A DNA stretch of 39,919 nucleotides, from NCBI GenBank assembly GCA_900175165.2, contig FWWN02000643.1, positions 1-39,919 of the forward strand. Direction: 5' to 3'. This stretch comes from Rhizomucor pusillus (Eukaryota > Mucoromycota > Mucoromycetes > Mucorales > Lichtheimiaceae). This document shows, one piece after another, positions 25,715-39,017 of the stretch (its first letter is position 1; each line of letters begins with the position of its first letter). The notes below the pieces were generated by a model that worked only from the letters and a program-made list of their open reading frames with translations, ran no database searches and was not told where the DNA came from. Both the position numbers and the translations under genes were made by a program.

Positions 25715-27978
25715 ATGTACGATGAAGTTCGGCTTAACACGACAACTTGCAAACAGACGACGCAATCTACAAGCAGCCAGGATGAGGATTCAAAGGCACG
25801 ATCTAACAACCGGGATCATAGACAAGCACAAACCAACCCTTTGCAAGACACTTGGGAGCTCCGCGATGCTATCTGCTTCCTTTGCAGCGGGAACCTGAAT
25901 GAACTGGATAAAAACGACTATGTGGATCATATCATGTCCTGTTTAGATCTTATTGTTTCCAATGGCTTACCGTCATGCACGTCCACATCTAAAGTATACG
26001 GAGTGAAAAATATGAAATGCTGCCCAGTTTGCAGAAACGCATCTATAACTTTCTCGACAAAATCTGTGGTGGAAAGAGCAAAACATATCCGTCGATGCGC
26101 ATCTATCAATAATCTCCATCCATGGGCCACGTGGGAGAAATGTCGTAACTATTGGGTAGCAGAAAATTCCAACAAATCACCATCACCATTATCAAGCCCT
26201 TCAAAGGAGCATCAAGTAGAACGTGAATCAGGACCAAAGACCAGTGAAACTCCTTCTCGACCATCTCTTTCATTGGCCAAAGGAAAACAAAAGTATACAC
26301 CAAAAACAAAACGAAACAATGACAACGATAACAACAGCCCCGTCATTTTAATTATCAATGATTCTGAGGACGATGCGTCCGATAAAGAATCGACATACTC
26401 ACAAGAATTGGATGACATTCGTAATGCCCACACAGAGAAATCAGCATTTAATATTGTCACCTATCACGACAACAGTCCTACCAGCCCGAAGCTCGGTGAT
26501 AAACGACCATTATCATTATCAACTTTAGAATTAGAACAGCCTGACGGTGACAAGGAAGAATCGGTTGATGAAAAACGTATATGCACCGGGAAGGTTGTTG
26601 CACCCTCCTCCAACGATGCATCAACAGACCGTCAACAGCACTGGGATCTAGCAGACGATATTGACGAAGCGGAAGGAGACTTGAAGGATTATCAAGATGA
26701 CATCACAGCGGATGATGGTCGATTATTGGGAATGATGTTGATAGGCGAACTCGACAACAATGTCAATCCTGCATCTTCCCAAGGCAACTTACTAGAAGAC
26801 GATTTACAAAGCTATGCTATCAAAATTTCGTCGGATTATACGTTGCGTCAAGCAACCCTACGTTACCTGGAGAAAGTACTTTTTGCATCTAAAGAGGATT
26901 CAAATGCTTTACTTTGTGCGAAACGGGCTGATGCAAAGGATGAATGCATCCTTAAGCAATCAGAAGTTGACTTTATGCGAAAATTGGCTCAAGATATGCA
27001 GGTATTTCAAGAACTTTATTATACAAATGCTTTGCATCTTTTAAACTCGTATGGCTTAGAATGAAGAAAAGAGAATCGGTCTCTATTGGGTGTACGAAGA
27101 GTATTCAAAGACGAAATGCGATCAGGCTGCCGTCCAAAGATTGACGGAATTGGATCACCGCTTTGCACCGGCACTTTGTATCATGGGATTCCTAGCAGAG
27201 AATATACTCGACAGCGGTACTGATAATGCAAACGTTGAAGTAATTTCTATATCCAGTGAACCGAGCGTGAGTAAACCTAAAAAAAAAAAAAAAGAATTGA
27301 AATCTAAATCTTTTACAATGATGTATTATTTATAGCAAACGATCGATGATGAAGATATTCAAGCAGAAGCAACTCTGCAGCAATTCTCAAGCTCTCTATC
27401 ATTATATGATCTGACCGAAGCTGCTCAGATGCAATCGCCTTTTGGATCTTGCAATGATTTGGCTGGCTCTGCACAGCAATCATACGGAGACTCTCAGAAA
27501 TTCACGACGATATCAATGCATTCATCTCAAGCAAGTTTGGAGGCAAATGATATTCCTGATATATTCTTTTCACTCGAAGCCGGCATGTCAGTCAGAGCAG
27601 AACTTGGCAACTCTGAAATAGATCCAATCGAGATCTCTGACAGTTCCAGCAGCGATAGTAACCCAGATGTCGAACCGCAGCGACCGCAGCAAGCAACGCC
27701 GCTCTTGCCATCAGGACCCAGTTCTCCAAAAGTAACACAAACGAAACAACGGCAGCGTATATCACGGGTTAGAAAAATGCCAGATTACCAGAATATGACG
27801 GAACCTCAACTAAAAGTAGGTATATCTGCTGCTTGTAATGCGTATATGCTGCTAACGATCTAATACCCAGCAACATTGTGATCGTGTCGGACTCAAATAT
27901 CAAGGACGTAAGATAACGGTTCCTATGCTTGAGATGGCATGGAGACACCAGCACCCCTCCTCCGAAGAGTATATGTAA
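25715..27978 (+). CDS. SLX4: SLX4 structure-specific endonuclease scaffold
   Basis: The predicted protein is 693 aa from four exons: 25715-27001, 27060-27266, 27336-27815 and 27871-27978. SLX4 activates the SLX1 nuclease to cut branched DNA. The diagnostic part is the C-terminal SLX4 domain (last about 50 residues: MTEPQLKQHCDRVGLKYQG...MLEMAW). The N-terminal region has two UBZ4-like clusters: CFLC...H-IMS-C (about residues 54-75) and CPVC...H-IRR-C (about 100-125). Candidate SUMO-interacting motifs are SPVILIINDSEDD (about 207-219), VEVISIS (late exon 2) and PIEISDSSSSD (exon 3). The middle is acidic and disordered. The UBZ spacers (14 and 17 residues) are longer than the textbook pattern. 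No BTB domain is seen. The start is the first ATG of the open frame. Confidence 0.85.
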
Positions 27979-28172
27979 ATTAGACTACATCTACTATTAC
28001 ATAGCATATATAATACATTAATCGCACGCTGAGGCTGTAAATAGATAAATATATCGGATATATGAACTGCGGAAAGCAAAGCTCAACAGAGGTTTTGATC
28101 GCCGCGGCAAATACCACTATTGCGTTTGGCTGCTGTGCCTTTTTATCTCTTTTTCTCTTTATAAAACGAAAT

Positions 28173-31100
28173 ATGGAAAAGTCCTCGGTACAGAACGAGA
28201 AGCCTGAAGTAGAGCAGAAAGGCTCACGCAAAGAGAAAGAGGTGAGTTGATTTAGTCTCTTCAACTTTGTAGTCTGTTAATCACAAAACGCTTTCGTGTT
28301 CAGTCACATAAGAAGACTGGAAACATCGACGATCAAGCACGGAAAAATGTCAATGGCAGGGAAGATTCACAAAGGAAATTGGTCCGTGGCAGAGGACGAG
28401 GCTTTTCCTTTCGTGGAAGAGGACGAGGACGCGGACGAGGACGCGGTCGTGGCCGCGGCGGTCACCATATTGACAGCGCCCACGGCAGCGCGATCAATGA
28501 CGAAGAAGTTGACGACACGCAAGCAGATACTGAGCAGCTGAAGTCAGAGGGACAGGTTGAAAAACAACAAGCCAGTCATGAAAAGAAAAAGAAGAAAAAG
28601 GGCAAAGAAGCAGCCGAGCACCAAACAGAACAGCAGCAGGAGGAGGACAAGACTATGCCGACAGCCGACACTGCGGCAGGATCTCCGAAAGAAAAGAAGA
28701 ACAAGGACAAAACCGACTCGACTGCACAGGCAGATACCTTTTCAGGACAATCAAAGCAGCAGGTAGAGACGGATATATCAAAGGAAAAGCGTAAGAATGA
28801 AAAACGACAAACGAAACCAGAGGAAACGACATCTGTCTCGGTAGATGAGCAGCCGCAAGACTCAAAGGATAAGAAACGCAGCGAAGACAAACAGCATAAA
28901 AAGCGACGATCAAAAGACAAAACTGCTGCCAATGAAGATTTGCGTGAGATACCAGAGCAAAAGGAAACAGTGGCTGAAGCTTCTTCTGAGCAAGCTCCTG
29001 AGAGCAAAAAGAAGGACAAGAAGAAACATAAGCAGCAAGAAAAAGAAGCCTCGAAAGGAACGTCGAAAGATACTCAAACCGCTCTAAAGAAGGATGAACC
29101 ATCTAAAAAGGAGCATCGCGCAAAAAGAAGCAGCAACAACGAGGTGCCTATTTCGAAACAGAGATTTGCCGCACGCAACAATAGAGCTCGGTTTAAAGCA
29201 AACCGCAGCATGCCATTAGAGATCTGTGTATATCCTGAGCAACGTCCACCGCGTCCGCAGGCCCCAGGCATGAATTGGATGCAAGGATACTTTGTACCAG
29301 GACAGCAGCAGTTATTGATGCAGCAAAAGGTGGTAGAAACCCATGTGTCAACCATCGATCAAGACATGGTCGTTGGAGATATTCACTTTGCATCGGAGCA
29401 GCAAAATAAATCCAAGATGGACCGCCGTCATAACCGACAGGATGCTGTTGACGAAAAGCCAGAAGTCAAGGATAGGGTTATTTCGATCGAGCCTCTAAAG
29501 AAAACTGAAAGACTTGTACAACGGCGCGAAGGTATACTTTATCGCACTCAATCCCTGCATCAATTTGGTTGCTGACAAGTTCAATGTAGGTCGCCGTAAA
29601 GAACGGCCTTTAGTAGATACTACGAACTACGTACATCCTGACGATCAAGTCACTGGCAAAAGGAGAAAGCAGTTTGAACCGTTTATGGATCCTCTGGAAA
29701 TTGAAGTGGGGCTTGCAGATGGTAGTCTTGTACAAGGAAACTTGCGTATCAACAAACGCAACCGATCAGATGCGTACGTTACATCTGACCATCTTGATGG
29801 CGATATCTATCTCTTTGGCGCTCGTGCTCGGAACAGAGCTTTGGAAGGAGATTCGGTTGCTGTGCGTCTTCTAGACGTCGAAAAAATTTGGGCCATGAAG
29901 AAGGACCGAGACCGAAAGAGAGACGAAGAGCGAAATGGAGGCAAAAAGGCCAAGACAGTAGAGGATGAAGATACCTCAGATGCAGAAGAGGAAGAGGACG
30001 AAAACGAAAATGGCGACAACGAAGACGAGACTGATGCAGAAGCTGATAAAGAGGATAAGGCTAAGCCTAAATATTGTGGTGAAGTAGTTGGTATTCTGGA
30101 AAGAGCCGAACAGACATTTGCTGGGTATGTATATGAGCGACAACGTTTGCATACTCTCTGACCGTATTTGGTTGTTAGTTTTCTGCGTAAACACAGAAAG
30201 TTGGAGGACAAAGAAGAACAGAAGAACGGAAAGCCTCAAACGGCAGCCAATGACGAGAATGACGAGAATGCTAAAGCCAAGGAAACCAAGCTCCTTTGGT
30301 TCAAACCTATAGACAAGCGGCATCCACTCATTGCTATTCCCATTCACAGTGCACCGCCTGATTTTTTGGAAAATGAAAAGGCCTTCGAAAACATGATTAT
30401 GACTGTAAGTGTTGATATTCTTGCTGACTGAGAAGTTATATTCGATATGTATCTAAAACTTTTAAAAGGCAAAGATCAAGAAATGGCCGATTGATCAACA
30501 ACATCCATTTGGAGCAATAGTGCGCCAGTTGGGCCAGATTGGCAACATTGCCGCCGAGACTCAGGCAATTTTGGCTGATTGCAATATCAAGGATGCACCT
30601 TTCCTTAACCGCGCATTGCAAGGTCTACCCAAATTACCCTGGCATATTCCAGCAGCTGAATATAAGAAACGACGTGATTTACGGGAGTACAGAATTTTTA
30701 CTATCGATCCTTCCACTGCAAAAGGTTGGGAAGCAGATATCTATGTTCGATCTGGTTACTAAACAAGCATTAACGACTTAGATCTCGATGATGCTGTTCA
30801 CGTTATTGCGCAGGATGACGGCTCATTTGAAGTTGGCGTCCACATTGCAGATGTATCTTACTTTGTTAAAGCCCGTACGCCGTTGGATACTGAAGCACGA
30901 GAACGCGGCACGAGTACCTATCTCGTAGACAGGGTGATACCAATGTTACCATCACTGCTTTGTGAGGAATTATGCAGCTTGAACCCTGCAGTAGAGAGGT
31001 ATGTAAAGAACAATTGACTAGCATGGGACTTAACAATTAACCAGTACAAATATTTTGTAGACTGGCATTCTCTGTAATTTGGAAAATGGACGACAAGGGC

Positions 31101-32690
31101 CATGTACTGGATACATGGTATGGCCGTAGCATCATAAAGTAAGCAGAATCTGTATATCATGTTATGATTGTCTTCAAGGCTGATCATTATATTGCTCTTA
31201 AAGATCATGCGCCAAATTAGCATACGATGATGCACAAAGCGTAATTGAAGGCAAAGGATTGCCGGAAACAGCTGCTATCGTAGGGCATGAAAGGAAGGAT
31301 GTAGAGCAAGACATCATGCATTTGTATAGGCTATCTCAGCATATGCGGAAGCGACGATTTGAGCAAGGCGCATTGTCCATCAATTCGATCCGTCTCTCGT
31401 TCCAGCTAGATGAAAACGGTGAACCGACCAAAGTCTGGGTTTATGAACTAAAGGAAGCCAACCGGCTCATTGAAGAATTCATGCTTCGCGCCAACATGAG
31501 TGTTGCAGAGAAAATTAGCAAGCATTTTCCAGATTCAGCTTTGCTGCGTCGCCACGCACCACCTCTTGAACGCAGACTGGTAAGTATGAACAAAAGGGCA
31601 TATTCAGAGAATACAAGAATTGATGCAATGCTTTTAGGATGAATTCCTCGCCCTGGCCGAGGATTTGGGATATCCATTAGATGGATCAAGCGCGGGAGCA
31701 TTGCAGGCATCTTTTGACGGCATCAAGAATGAAGATATCAAGTCGGTGTTGACTGTGCTTGCCATCAAGCCTATGCAGCGTGCGAAATACTTTTGCACCG
31801 GCGCGCTGGATGCATCCATGTTCAGGCACTATGCTCTCAACGTTCCTTTGTATACTCACTTCACTTCGCCTATCCGTCGGTACGCAGATGTTATTGTACA
31901 CCGTCAGTTAGATGCTGCCCTCAAGGAGAAGGGTAAGGAACACGAAAAAATACTTTCTGCTACTCTGTCCAAAGTTGTACTAACGCTATGTCCAGAATCT
32001 TCGGGATATACCAAGAAGACTGCTATGCAGATTGCAAATGATTGTAACCGCAAGCGAGATGGTGCAAAGAATGCTCAAGAGGCCAATATCCAGCTGTACC
32101 TTGCCCGCTACCTCGATAATCTGGAGGCAGCGGAGGGACCTATTATCCGCTCTGCAGTGGTGGTGAATGTACTGAGCGAAGCATATGACATCTTGGTGCC
32201 AGAATATGACATCGAAGCTCGTATAAGAACAAAGCAACTTCCACTTGAACGTCTCGAGTTTTCTGCCAGCGGTCTAGCGTTATCGCTTTACTGGAAGAAG
32301 GATGTACTGACAAACATGGATTACAACACTATGCTCGAAGATCTGGATAATGACAATGAGGAAGAAGAAAATGAACAAGACGAAACCGAGTCGACAAACA
32401 CGGAGGGATCCCGTCTGTACGTTGAAGACGAAGATGTCGATGACCCTCCACTCCCAGGAAGACCCGTCGCGAAAGTAGCTGACATTGACGGCCGGTTCGC
32501 CCAAGAGCTTGATCCAAAGACAGGCATGCAACGCATAAAAGTTTTTTCAAAGATTGATGTAGTGATCCGCGTAAACGCGCAACGATCTCCTCCCTTCATC
32601 AACGTGTACCCACTCAACCCGTTTGCTGACCGCCCTTCCAAGGATCTTATCATGAAGTTGCGGGATTCGGCAGATTCATCATCATCATAG
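28173..32690 (+). CDS. DIS3L2: DIS3L2-type 3'-5' exoribonuclease (RNase II/RNB family)
   Basis: The predicted protein is about 1,324 aa from exons 28173-28241, 28304-29531, 29590-30124, 30179-30404, 30469-30724, 30782-30998, 31061-31138, 31204-31579 and 31638-32690. An in-frame 63-nt intron (31933-31995) probably lies in the last; without it the protein is 1,345 aa. DIS3L2 degrades uridylated RNA in the cytoplasm. After a Lys/Glu-rich N-terminus with an RGG-like Arg/Gly tract come cold-shock-type segments ([19 protein letters not shown]...GNLRIN) and the RNB domain. The RNB metal site is complete: [15 protein letters not shown], joined across the 30725-30781 intron. [14 protein letters not shown] and [21 protein letters not shown] follow. 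No PIN domain is seen, which excludes DIS3 itself. An in-frame ATG at 28062 would add a hydrophobic segment. Two introns end in AAAG. Confidence 0.93.
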
Positions 32691-32721
32691 TGTATTTTCG
32701 AATGATAATCTGTATGCATCT

Positions 32722-32727
32722 AATAAA
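32722..32727 (+). terminator. Poly(A) signal of DIS3L2
   Basis: AATAAA 32 nt after the stop codon, inside the 146-bp convergent spacer with CENP-O. Confidence 0.55.
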
Positions 32728-32836
32728 TGGTGTTGCATAAATGTTCTACTGATTTCTGGATTTGCCAGTCTTCGCCGCGAAGGAATTGCTGTAAACTCTA
32801 CGTTTGTCGGATATTCTGATATAGGATTTTCAAAAG

Positions 32837-33935
32837 TCAGATGTATCTTGACACTCCTGTATATTCGGTTAAATTCTGGCTTTTCTGGCCATAAACCCGT
32901 ACTTGGGTGTACCTCTCCTCATCCAACTTTTGTAAAATAACGACGCGATTTTTGGGTCGATGCGGCGCATGTACAGATATGAGATTTGGACTTGACTCGG
33001 CATACTCTTCAAGTTCCCTAATTTGCTCTCTTCGTGATACATATGCCAGCAAGAAATCTTGCAGTATCCGCAAAAGCGACTGGAAATCTCAAATCATTAG
33101 ATGTGATTATATAGTTGATATCTGTCGCATCCGTACCTCTTGGTCGTGGGGAATGAGTTCTTCTTCAAGGCGGTTGAGGGGTATAAAATATGGTATAGTG
33201 TGCTTTGCAATTTTGACCTTGGAGCTGTCAAAAGGATCAGCTTTTAGCAGTAGATAGTATGGTTCGTGATAGGTGCCTAAGAGTTGTCCATCAGTCAGCA
33301 GGTACAAAGCTGGCATTTGCTTACTTGCCTTTGTAAAACGTTTCTAGGCGAATTCCAGTATATCGATCCTGGAACTTGAACTTGGTCCTGCCGCAAAGTC
33401 GATAATAACCGATCATCTCTTGAACGCACCGGGCCGAAGTTGCCGCCATGAGTTGCTCAAAGATCTAAACGACTTGTTTGCGATCCTGAGTTTAATGAGA
33501 TATTTCTGCTGATATGTGTCTTACTTGCTGTTGCACATCTTTCATTTCGGATGCCTTGTGTCTCGTAAAGTCTAACAAAAATGTTTAGGCATAATGGATC
33601 CAAAAGACGTCAAGGTGGGAGACATTATGACTCGTTACCTTTTATCTCTTCTGAAAACCTTGATGCAACAATGTGGGCAATTTTCTCTTCTAAAAGTTCT
33701 CGCTCTAGACGTTCTTTTTCTTCTCGCGCCTTTGCCACTGACATACGAATGAATGTTAATTATCAATATTGTCGAGTGCGCACAAGTATGCTCATATTTA
33801 CGCCGTTGTTGCAAGCTTGAGATTTCTGACTTTAATCGATCTTCTCTCGTCAAAAGACTATTTGTTCATGAGCGAATGTGTACTGGTTATTACTTGTAAT
33901 TGATCTTACAATTCTTCGTCGTCGTCAATGTTCAT
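32837..33935 (-). CDS. Kinetochore protein CENP-O/Mcm21 family
   Basis: The predicted protein is 248 aa from seven exons (genomic order 32837-33079, 33137-33276, 33329-33464, 33525-33571, 33639-33737, 33802-33857, 33910-33935). CENP-O is part of the constitutive inner-kinetochore (CCAN/COMA) complex. An N-terminal coiled coil (LTREDRLKSEISSLQQRR...REEKERLEREL) precedes the CENP-O double-RWD region. Its recognisable pieces are YRLCGRTKF, TGIRLETFYKGTYHEPYYLLL, HTIPYFIPLNRLEEE and the closing FLLAYVSRREQIRELEE. The 52-nt intron 33277-33328 needs a GC donor (AAAG|GCAAGT) to keep KGTYHEPYY in frame. Exon 1 has only 26 nt. The gene starts 119 bp from the HIRIP3-like start on the other strand. Family call is by remembered motif resemblance. 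Confidence 0.8.
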
Positions 33936-34054
33936 TATACCGTAAAAGGAGAAAGCGTCAAGTTCTGTGCTGTGTGGCGGGAACAATTGACGACGAGCGC
34001 GCGCGGCAGTCGCGTAAATTTGGCCTTTCTCTTTTCTAGGCTTATTTCCCTACA
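33936..34054. promoter_or_regulatory. 119-bp bidirectional promoter with E2F-like and MCB-like words
   Basis: This is the whole space between the CENP-O and HIRIP3-like start codons. It contains GGCGGGAA (33976-33983; reverse TTCCCGCC, E2F-like) and TCGCGT (34010-34015; reverse ACGCGA, MCB-like core), plus a GCGCGCGCGG run (33998-34007). Shared cell-cycle control is inference. Confidence 0.4.
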
Positions 34055-35468
34055 ATGCCAGAGATTTCCGAAGAATTCTTTCAGCGATCACAGTTCCTAG
34101 ATACTCTTGAAAGGTATGAGTGAAAGGTTGCTTTAGACCACTTAGTTAGCTTTTCCGCTCATTGTCATTATCTTTTTGGCAGCATAATTCGAAACGGTGA
34201 TCCAGAGTGAGTATTAGCAGCCTTGCAACTTTGGGCAAGACTCTACACGCGCGCAAAAAAACATGTGCTAAAATACATTGGCAGTGTACAGACGGCCGCT
34301 ACTATACGTCGTGAGCTCGAACAAAAATTTGTATGTAGATATATCTGCCTCCTTTTCGCTACGAGCAGGTGCATGAACTAAGGGAACGTGACGATAGAAT
34401 TTTGAGGAAAAGGCGCTTGATGAAAAGCCTTGGAAGAAGATCGTTAACCGCGCCATTGATACAACCTTTGTGAGTCGACAACGCAGCGATTCCTGGATTG
34501 CTGTGCTTCTTACAAGGAATTATATATAGGCGAGAATCCAGGACGAGGAGCAGGAGGAACAGAGCCAAGAACCGGATGTGAACAAAGAGGAGGTAAAAGA
34601 AGAAGCAGCAGAAGAAAAAGACGAGCAACACGAAGAGGAGATTGGCGAAAAAGAAGAGCAAGATACCGAAATGAAGGAAGAAGCATCAGAGAGTACAGCG
34701 GATCATGATGTACAGGAAAGTAAAGAGGAGGAGGAAGAAGACAACCAAGAAGAAGAAAAGCCGGTGGCAAAATCCGAGGATGAAGATTTCAAGAGCCCTC
34801 CGCCTGCTGCTCAAAAGAAACGAAAGCGGCAGCGAAACGAGAGCCCAAAATCGGACGACGTAGAAGTGGAAGAATCACCTAAGAAGAAGCGAGGACGTAA
34901 AGATACCGATTCAAGTAAAAAGGACAAAGTAACGATGCAACGATATCAACGGGCAAAAGATGCTGAGCGCTAAATTAATAATTGTAGATATCGCAAAGCG
35001 ACGAAACCATTAAACGACTCAAGATGTATATCAACAAATGCGGCGTGCGCAAATCATGGCAGAAGGAGTTAGCAGGCTGCAAAACGAAAAAGGACCAGAT
35101 AGACAAGCTAAAGTCAATTCTTGAAGATCTCGGTGTAGAAGGTATCAAATCAATTTTTCAGACAACAGACGACTCAGAGCCCAGTCTTAAAAGGATGCGT
35201 TTTCCTTGTAGGCCGACCGACGTTAGAAAAGTGTCAAAAAGTCAAAGCAGAACGCGAGCTGAAGGCTGAAATCGAGTCATTGGATACCAGCAATATCCTG
35301 CGGGACAATGGAGGAGGGCGTAAGACCCGTCAAACGTCCAAGAAAAGACGGCGCATTGTTGAGTCGGATGAAGAAGGCGATACTGAAGAAGAAAAAGATA
35401 CCAAGAAAAAGCCTGATCCAGGTTTCGATACATCCTTCCTGGGCGATCAAGGTTCAGATAGCGACTAG
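34055..35468 (+). CDS. HIRIP3-like (CHZ-motif) histone chaperone
   Basis: The predicted protein is 336 aa from seven exons: 34055-34113, 34183-34206, 34285-34330, 34398-34469, 34530-34928, 34988-35141 and 35212-35468. The N-terminal 70 residues (RRELEQKFNFEEKALDEKPWKKIV) resemble a DEK-C-like helical module. A long Glu/Lys-rich acidic stretch follows, then a basic patch (KKRKRQR). From about residue 201 the HIRIP3 core appears: KRLKMYINKCGVRKSW, LKSILEDLGVEGRPTLEKCQKVKAERE. In HIRIP3 this region contains the CHZ motif that binds H2A-H2B. The tail is again acidic. Exon 2 is only 24 nt. The function as a histone chaperone is inferred from the family. It converges on the mannosidase, with 157 bp between stop codons. 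Confidence 0.82.
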
Positions 35469-35548
35469 ATGCATATACTACATACCTGATTACAATTTAT
35501 TGCAATCTCCTGTGATTATACATCCACCCATGCTGTTTATAACTCAGT

Positions 35549-35554
35549 AATAAA
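35549..35554 (+). terminator. Poly(A) signal of HIRIP3-like gene
   Basis: AATAAA 81 nt after the stop codon. Confidence 0.5.
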
Positions 35555-35595
35555 GTATCAACTAACAACATACGAGTATGTTGCAACGTGAAATA

Positions 35596-35601
35596 TTTAT
35601 T
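35596..35601 (-). terminator. Poly(A) signal of the GH47 gene
   Basis: AATAAA on the minus strand, 25 nt beyond the mannosidase stop codon. Confidence 0.55.
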
Positions 35602-35625
35602 GTCCAACAGGTGAGGCAAAACTGA

Positions 35626-37763
<2,138 letters not shown>

Positions 37764-38025
37764 AGCCTTGATGAGGGGAATAGAGAGGGAAAGAGAGAGA
37801 GAGAAACGAGTCGCCCATGCCTGGGAAAAGGCGCAAGTTGAGACGCTCAAGCGACAACCCGCATGATCTCATAATCGTCGGAGAATTGCTTGCATTGGAG
37901 ACCCAATATGCAGCAGTAGCGCAAGGTACTAACGTAATGCCCTTATGAAATTCTCTTGTTCCCAATCAACTACATTTGCTACTCGCTCTTGATTTCTTCA
38001 TATTCATTCCTATATTTCCTTTAAT

Positions 38026-38053
38026 TTTGATTATTTCTTTTAATATAAAGATT
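38026..38053 (+). repeat. 28-nt word shared with 1648-1676
   Basis: The sequence at 38026-38053 equals 1648-1676 except for one T in a T-run (four versus five). It begins TTTGATTATTTC and ends AATATAAAGATT. The match stops sharply on both sides. It may be the end of a dispersed repeat. Confidence 0.6.
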
Positions 38054-38751
38054 TACCCAAACCTATCCTCCTTTCCACTGCAGCCAGAGAAGAGCAAGGC
38101 GTCGCTTGCGAAGATTCGGTTTCAATAACTACGTGGAGCCAAGACCTAGGGACGCCTTAACCGGCCTCCCGTCTTCCTGAACGAGTCTACCCACCATCAG
38201 AATGGCCTAATCAAATAAACGTTTGCCTTTGTTCGTCACAATACACGAGCACAGAAAACCACTACTGAAAGGCGCGATATCTGCCTCAATTCTGGTCAAG
38301 TGTGCAGCTCAAGAGTAAAGATTGCCAGCCAAGGAAGGACCTCTGCACTAACTAATAGATCGTTACTTTTGGCCACTATTTGCATATGAATGGCCGCTAT
38401 CTCTGGTGATGTATAACGCTCCTATCCTATATATCTAACGATATACCCAAGCACATCGCGTCCCGTTGCTCGGTACTGTACGCCTATTCCTCTCCGTATT
38501 CTCCTCGGCTCAACTCCATCATCTTGGGACTGAACTCCATTATCAGTACTGATCCGCGGTCAAGCGCAACAAATTCCTTTGAGTCAATAATCATGTGTCA
38601 CCGCGGCGAGATCCGAGGCTGTGAGCGACAAAAAAAGTACTATCCACGGTGCGTGCTGCAACGACAGCTGAGAAGCGCCCAGCAGCAGATGACGGGGAGG
38701 AACAAATAGACAGCAGCAGCAGCAGCGTGAAAGAAGAGGTTGCGGAGAAGC

Positions 38752-38760
38752 TATATAAAA
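38752..38760 (+). promoter_or_regulatory. TATA box
   Basis: TATATAAAA, 78 nt upstream of the small ORF beginning at 38838. The spacing fits a core promoter, but there is no independent support for transcription here. Confidence 0.3.
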
Positions 38761-38837
38761 TTGTTGCCAAGCGACGAAGAGAAGTAGGCAACAATCATTG
38801 AATATTGGTAGGTTACCGAAATTTTTTGCTAAAGTGA

Positions 38838-39017
38838 ATGAGTATTTACGCGCTGTCTTATGTAGCGAAAAATGATGTTCTCGATTTGAGGAATAATGGC
38901 GTCGTTCCCAAAAGATCTGCGAGTGTCTTACCTGACATGGCACGCAAGCTGAACTTCCAGCTGCCACCACTTGAGGCAAAGGGCAGATCAGTGCGACAAA
39001 ATCGCCAGCTGGCATAA
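38838..39017 (+). CDS. Candidate small ORF, 59 aa, unrecognised
   Basis: ATG at 38838 (in-frame TGA directly before it) opens a 59-codon frame ending TAA at 39015-39017. The product is basic, starts MSIYALSYVAKNDV and has a protein-like stretch ending LPPLEAKGRSVRQNRQLA. A TATA box lies upstream. Alternatively, TATGTAG at 38859-38865 is a splice acceptor and the sequence from 38866 is the last exon of a larger gene. An upstream exon ending ...SLNI just before GTAGGT at about 38808 would join in frame (giving NI-AKNDV), but its own 5' side has a stop. I recognise no family. Confidence 0.35.
   Translation: MSIYALSYVAKNDVLDLRNNGVVPKRSASVLPDMARKLNFQLPPLEAKGRSVRQNRQLA

Larger units (their letters stand above)
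37764..38837. other. Intergenic, no gene supported; shared 28-bp word and TATA box
   Basis: This stretch includes the GH47 promoter with (GA/CT) microsatellite around 37780-37805, a 28-nt word shared with the left end of the window (38026-38053), and a TATATAAAA box at 38752-38760. A protein-like frame with no ATG and a Ser/Lys/Glu-rich sequence runs about 38620-38795, but I could not splice it cleanly to anything. Confidence 0.45.

Noticed and set aside
28576..29102. Two minus-strand ORFs of about 148 aa over the DIS3L2 N-terminus
   Set aside because: Shadows of the Lys/Glu-rich low-complexity coding sequence on the other strand.
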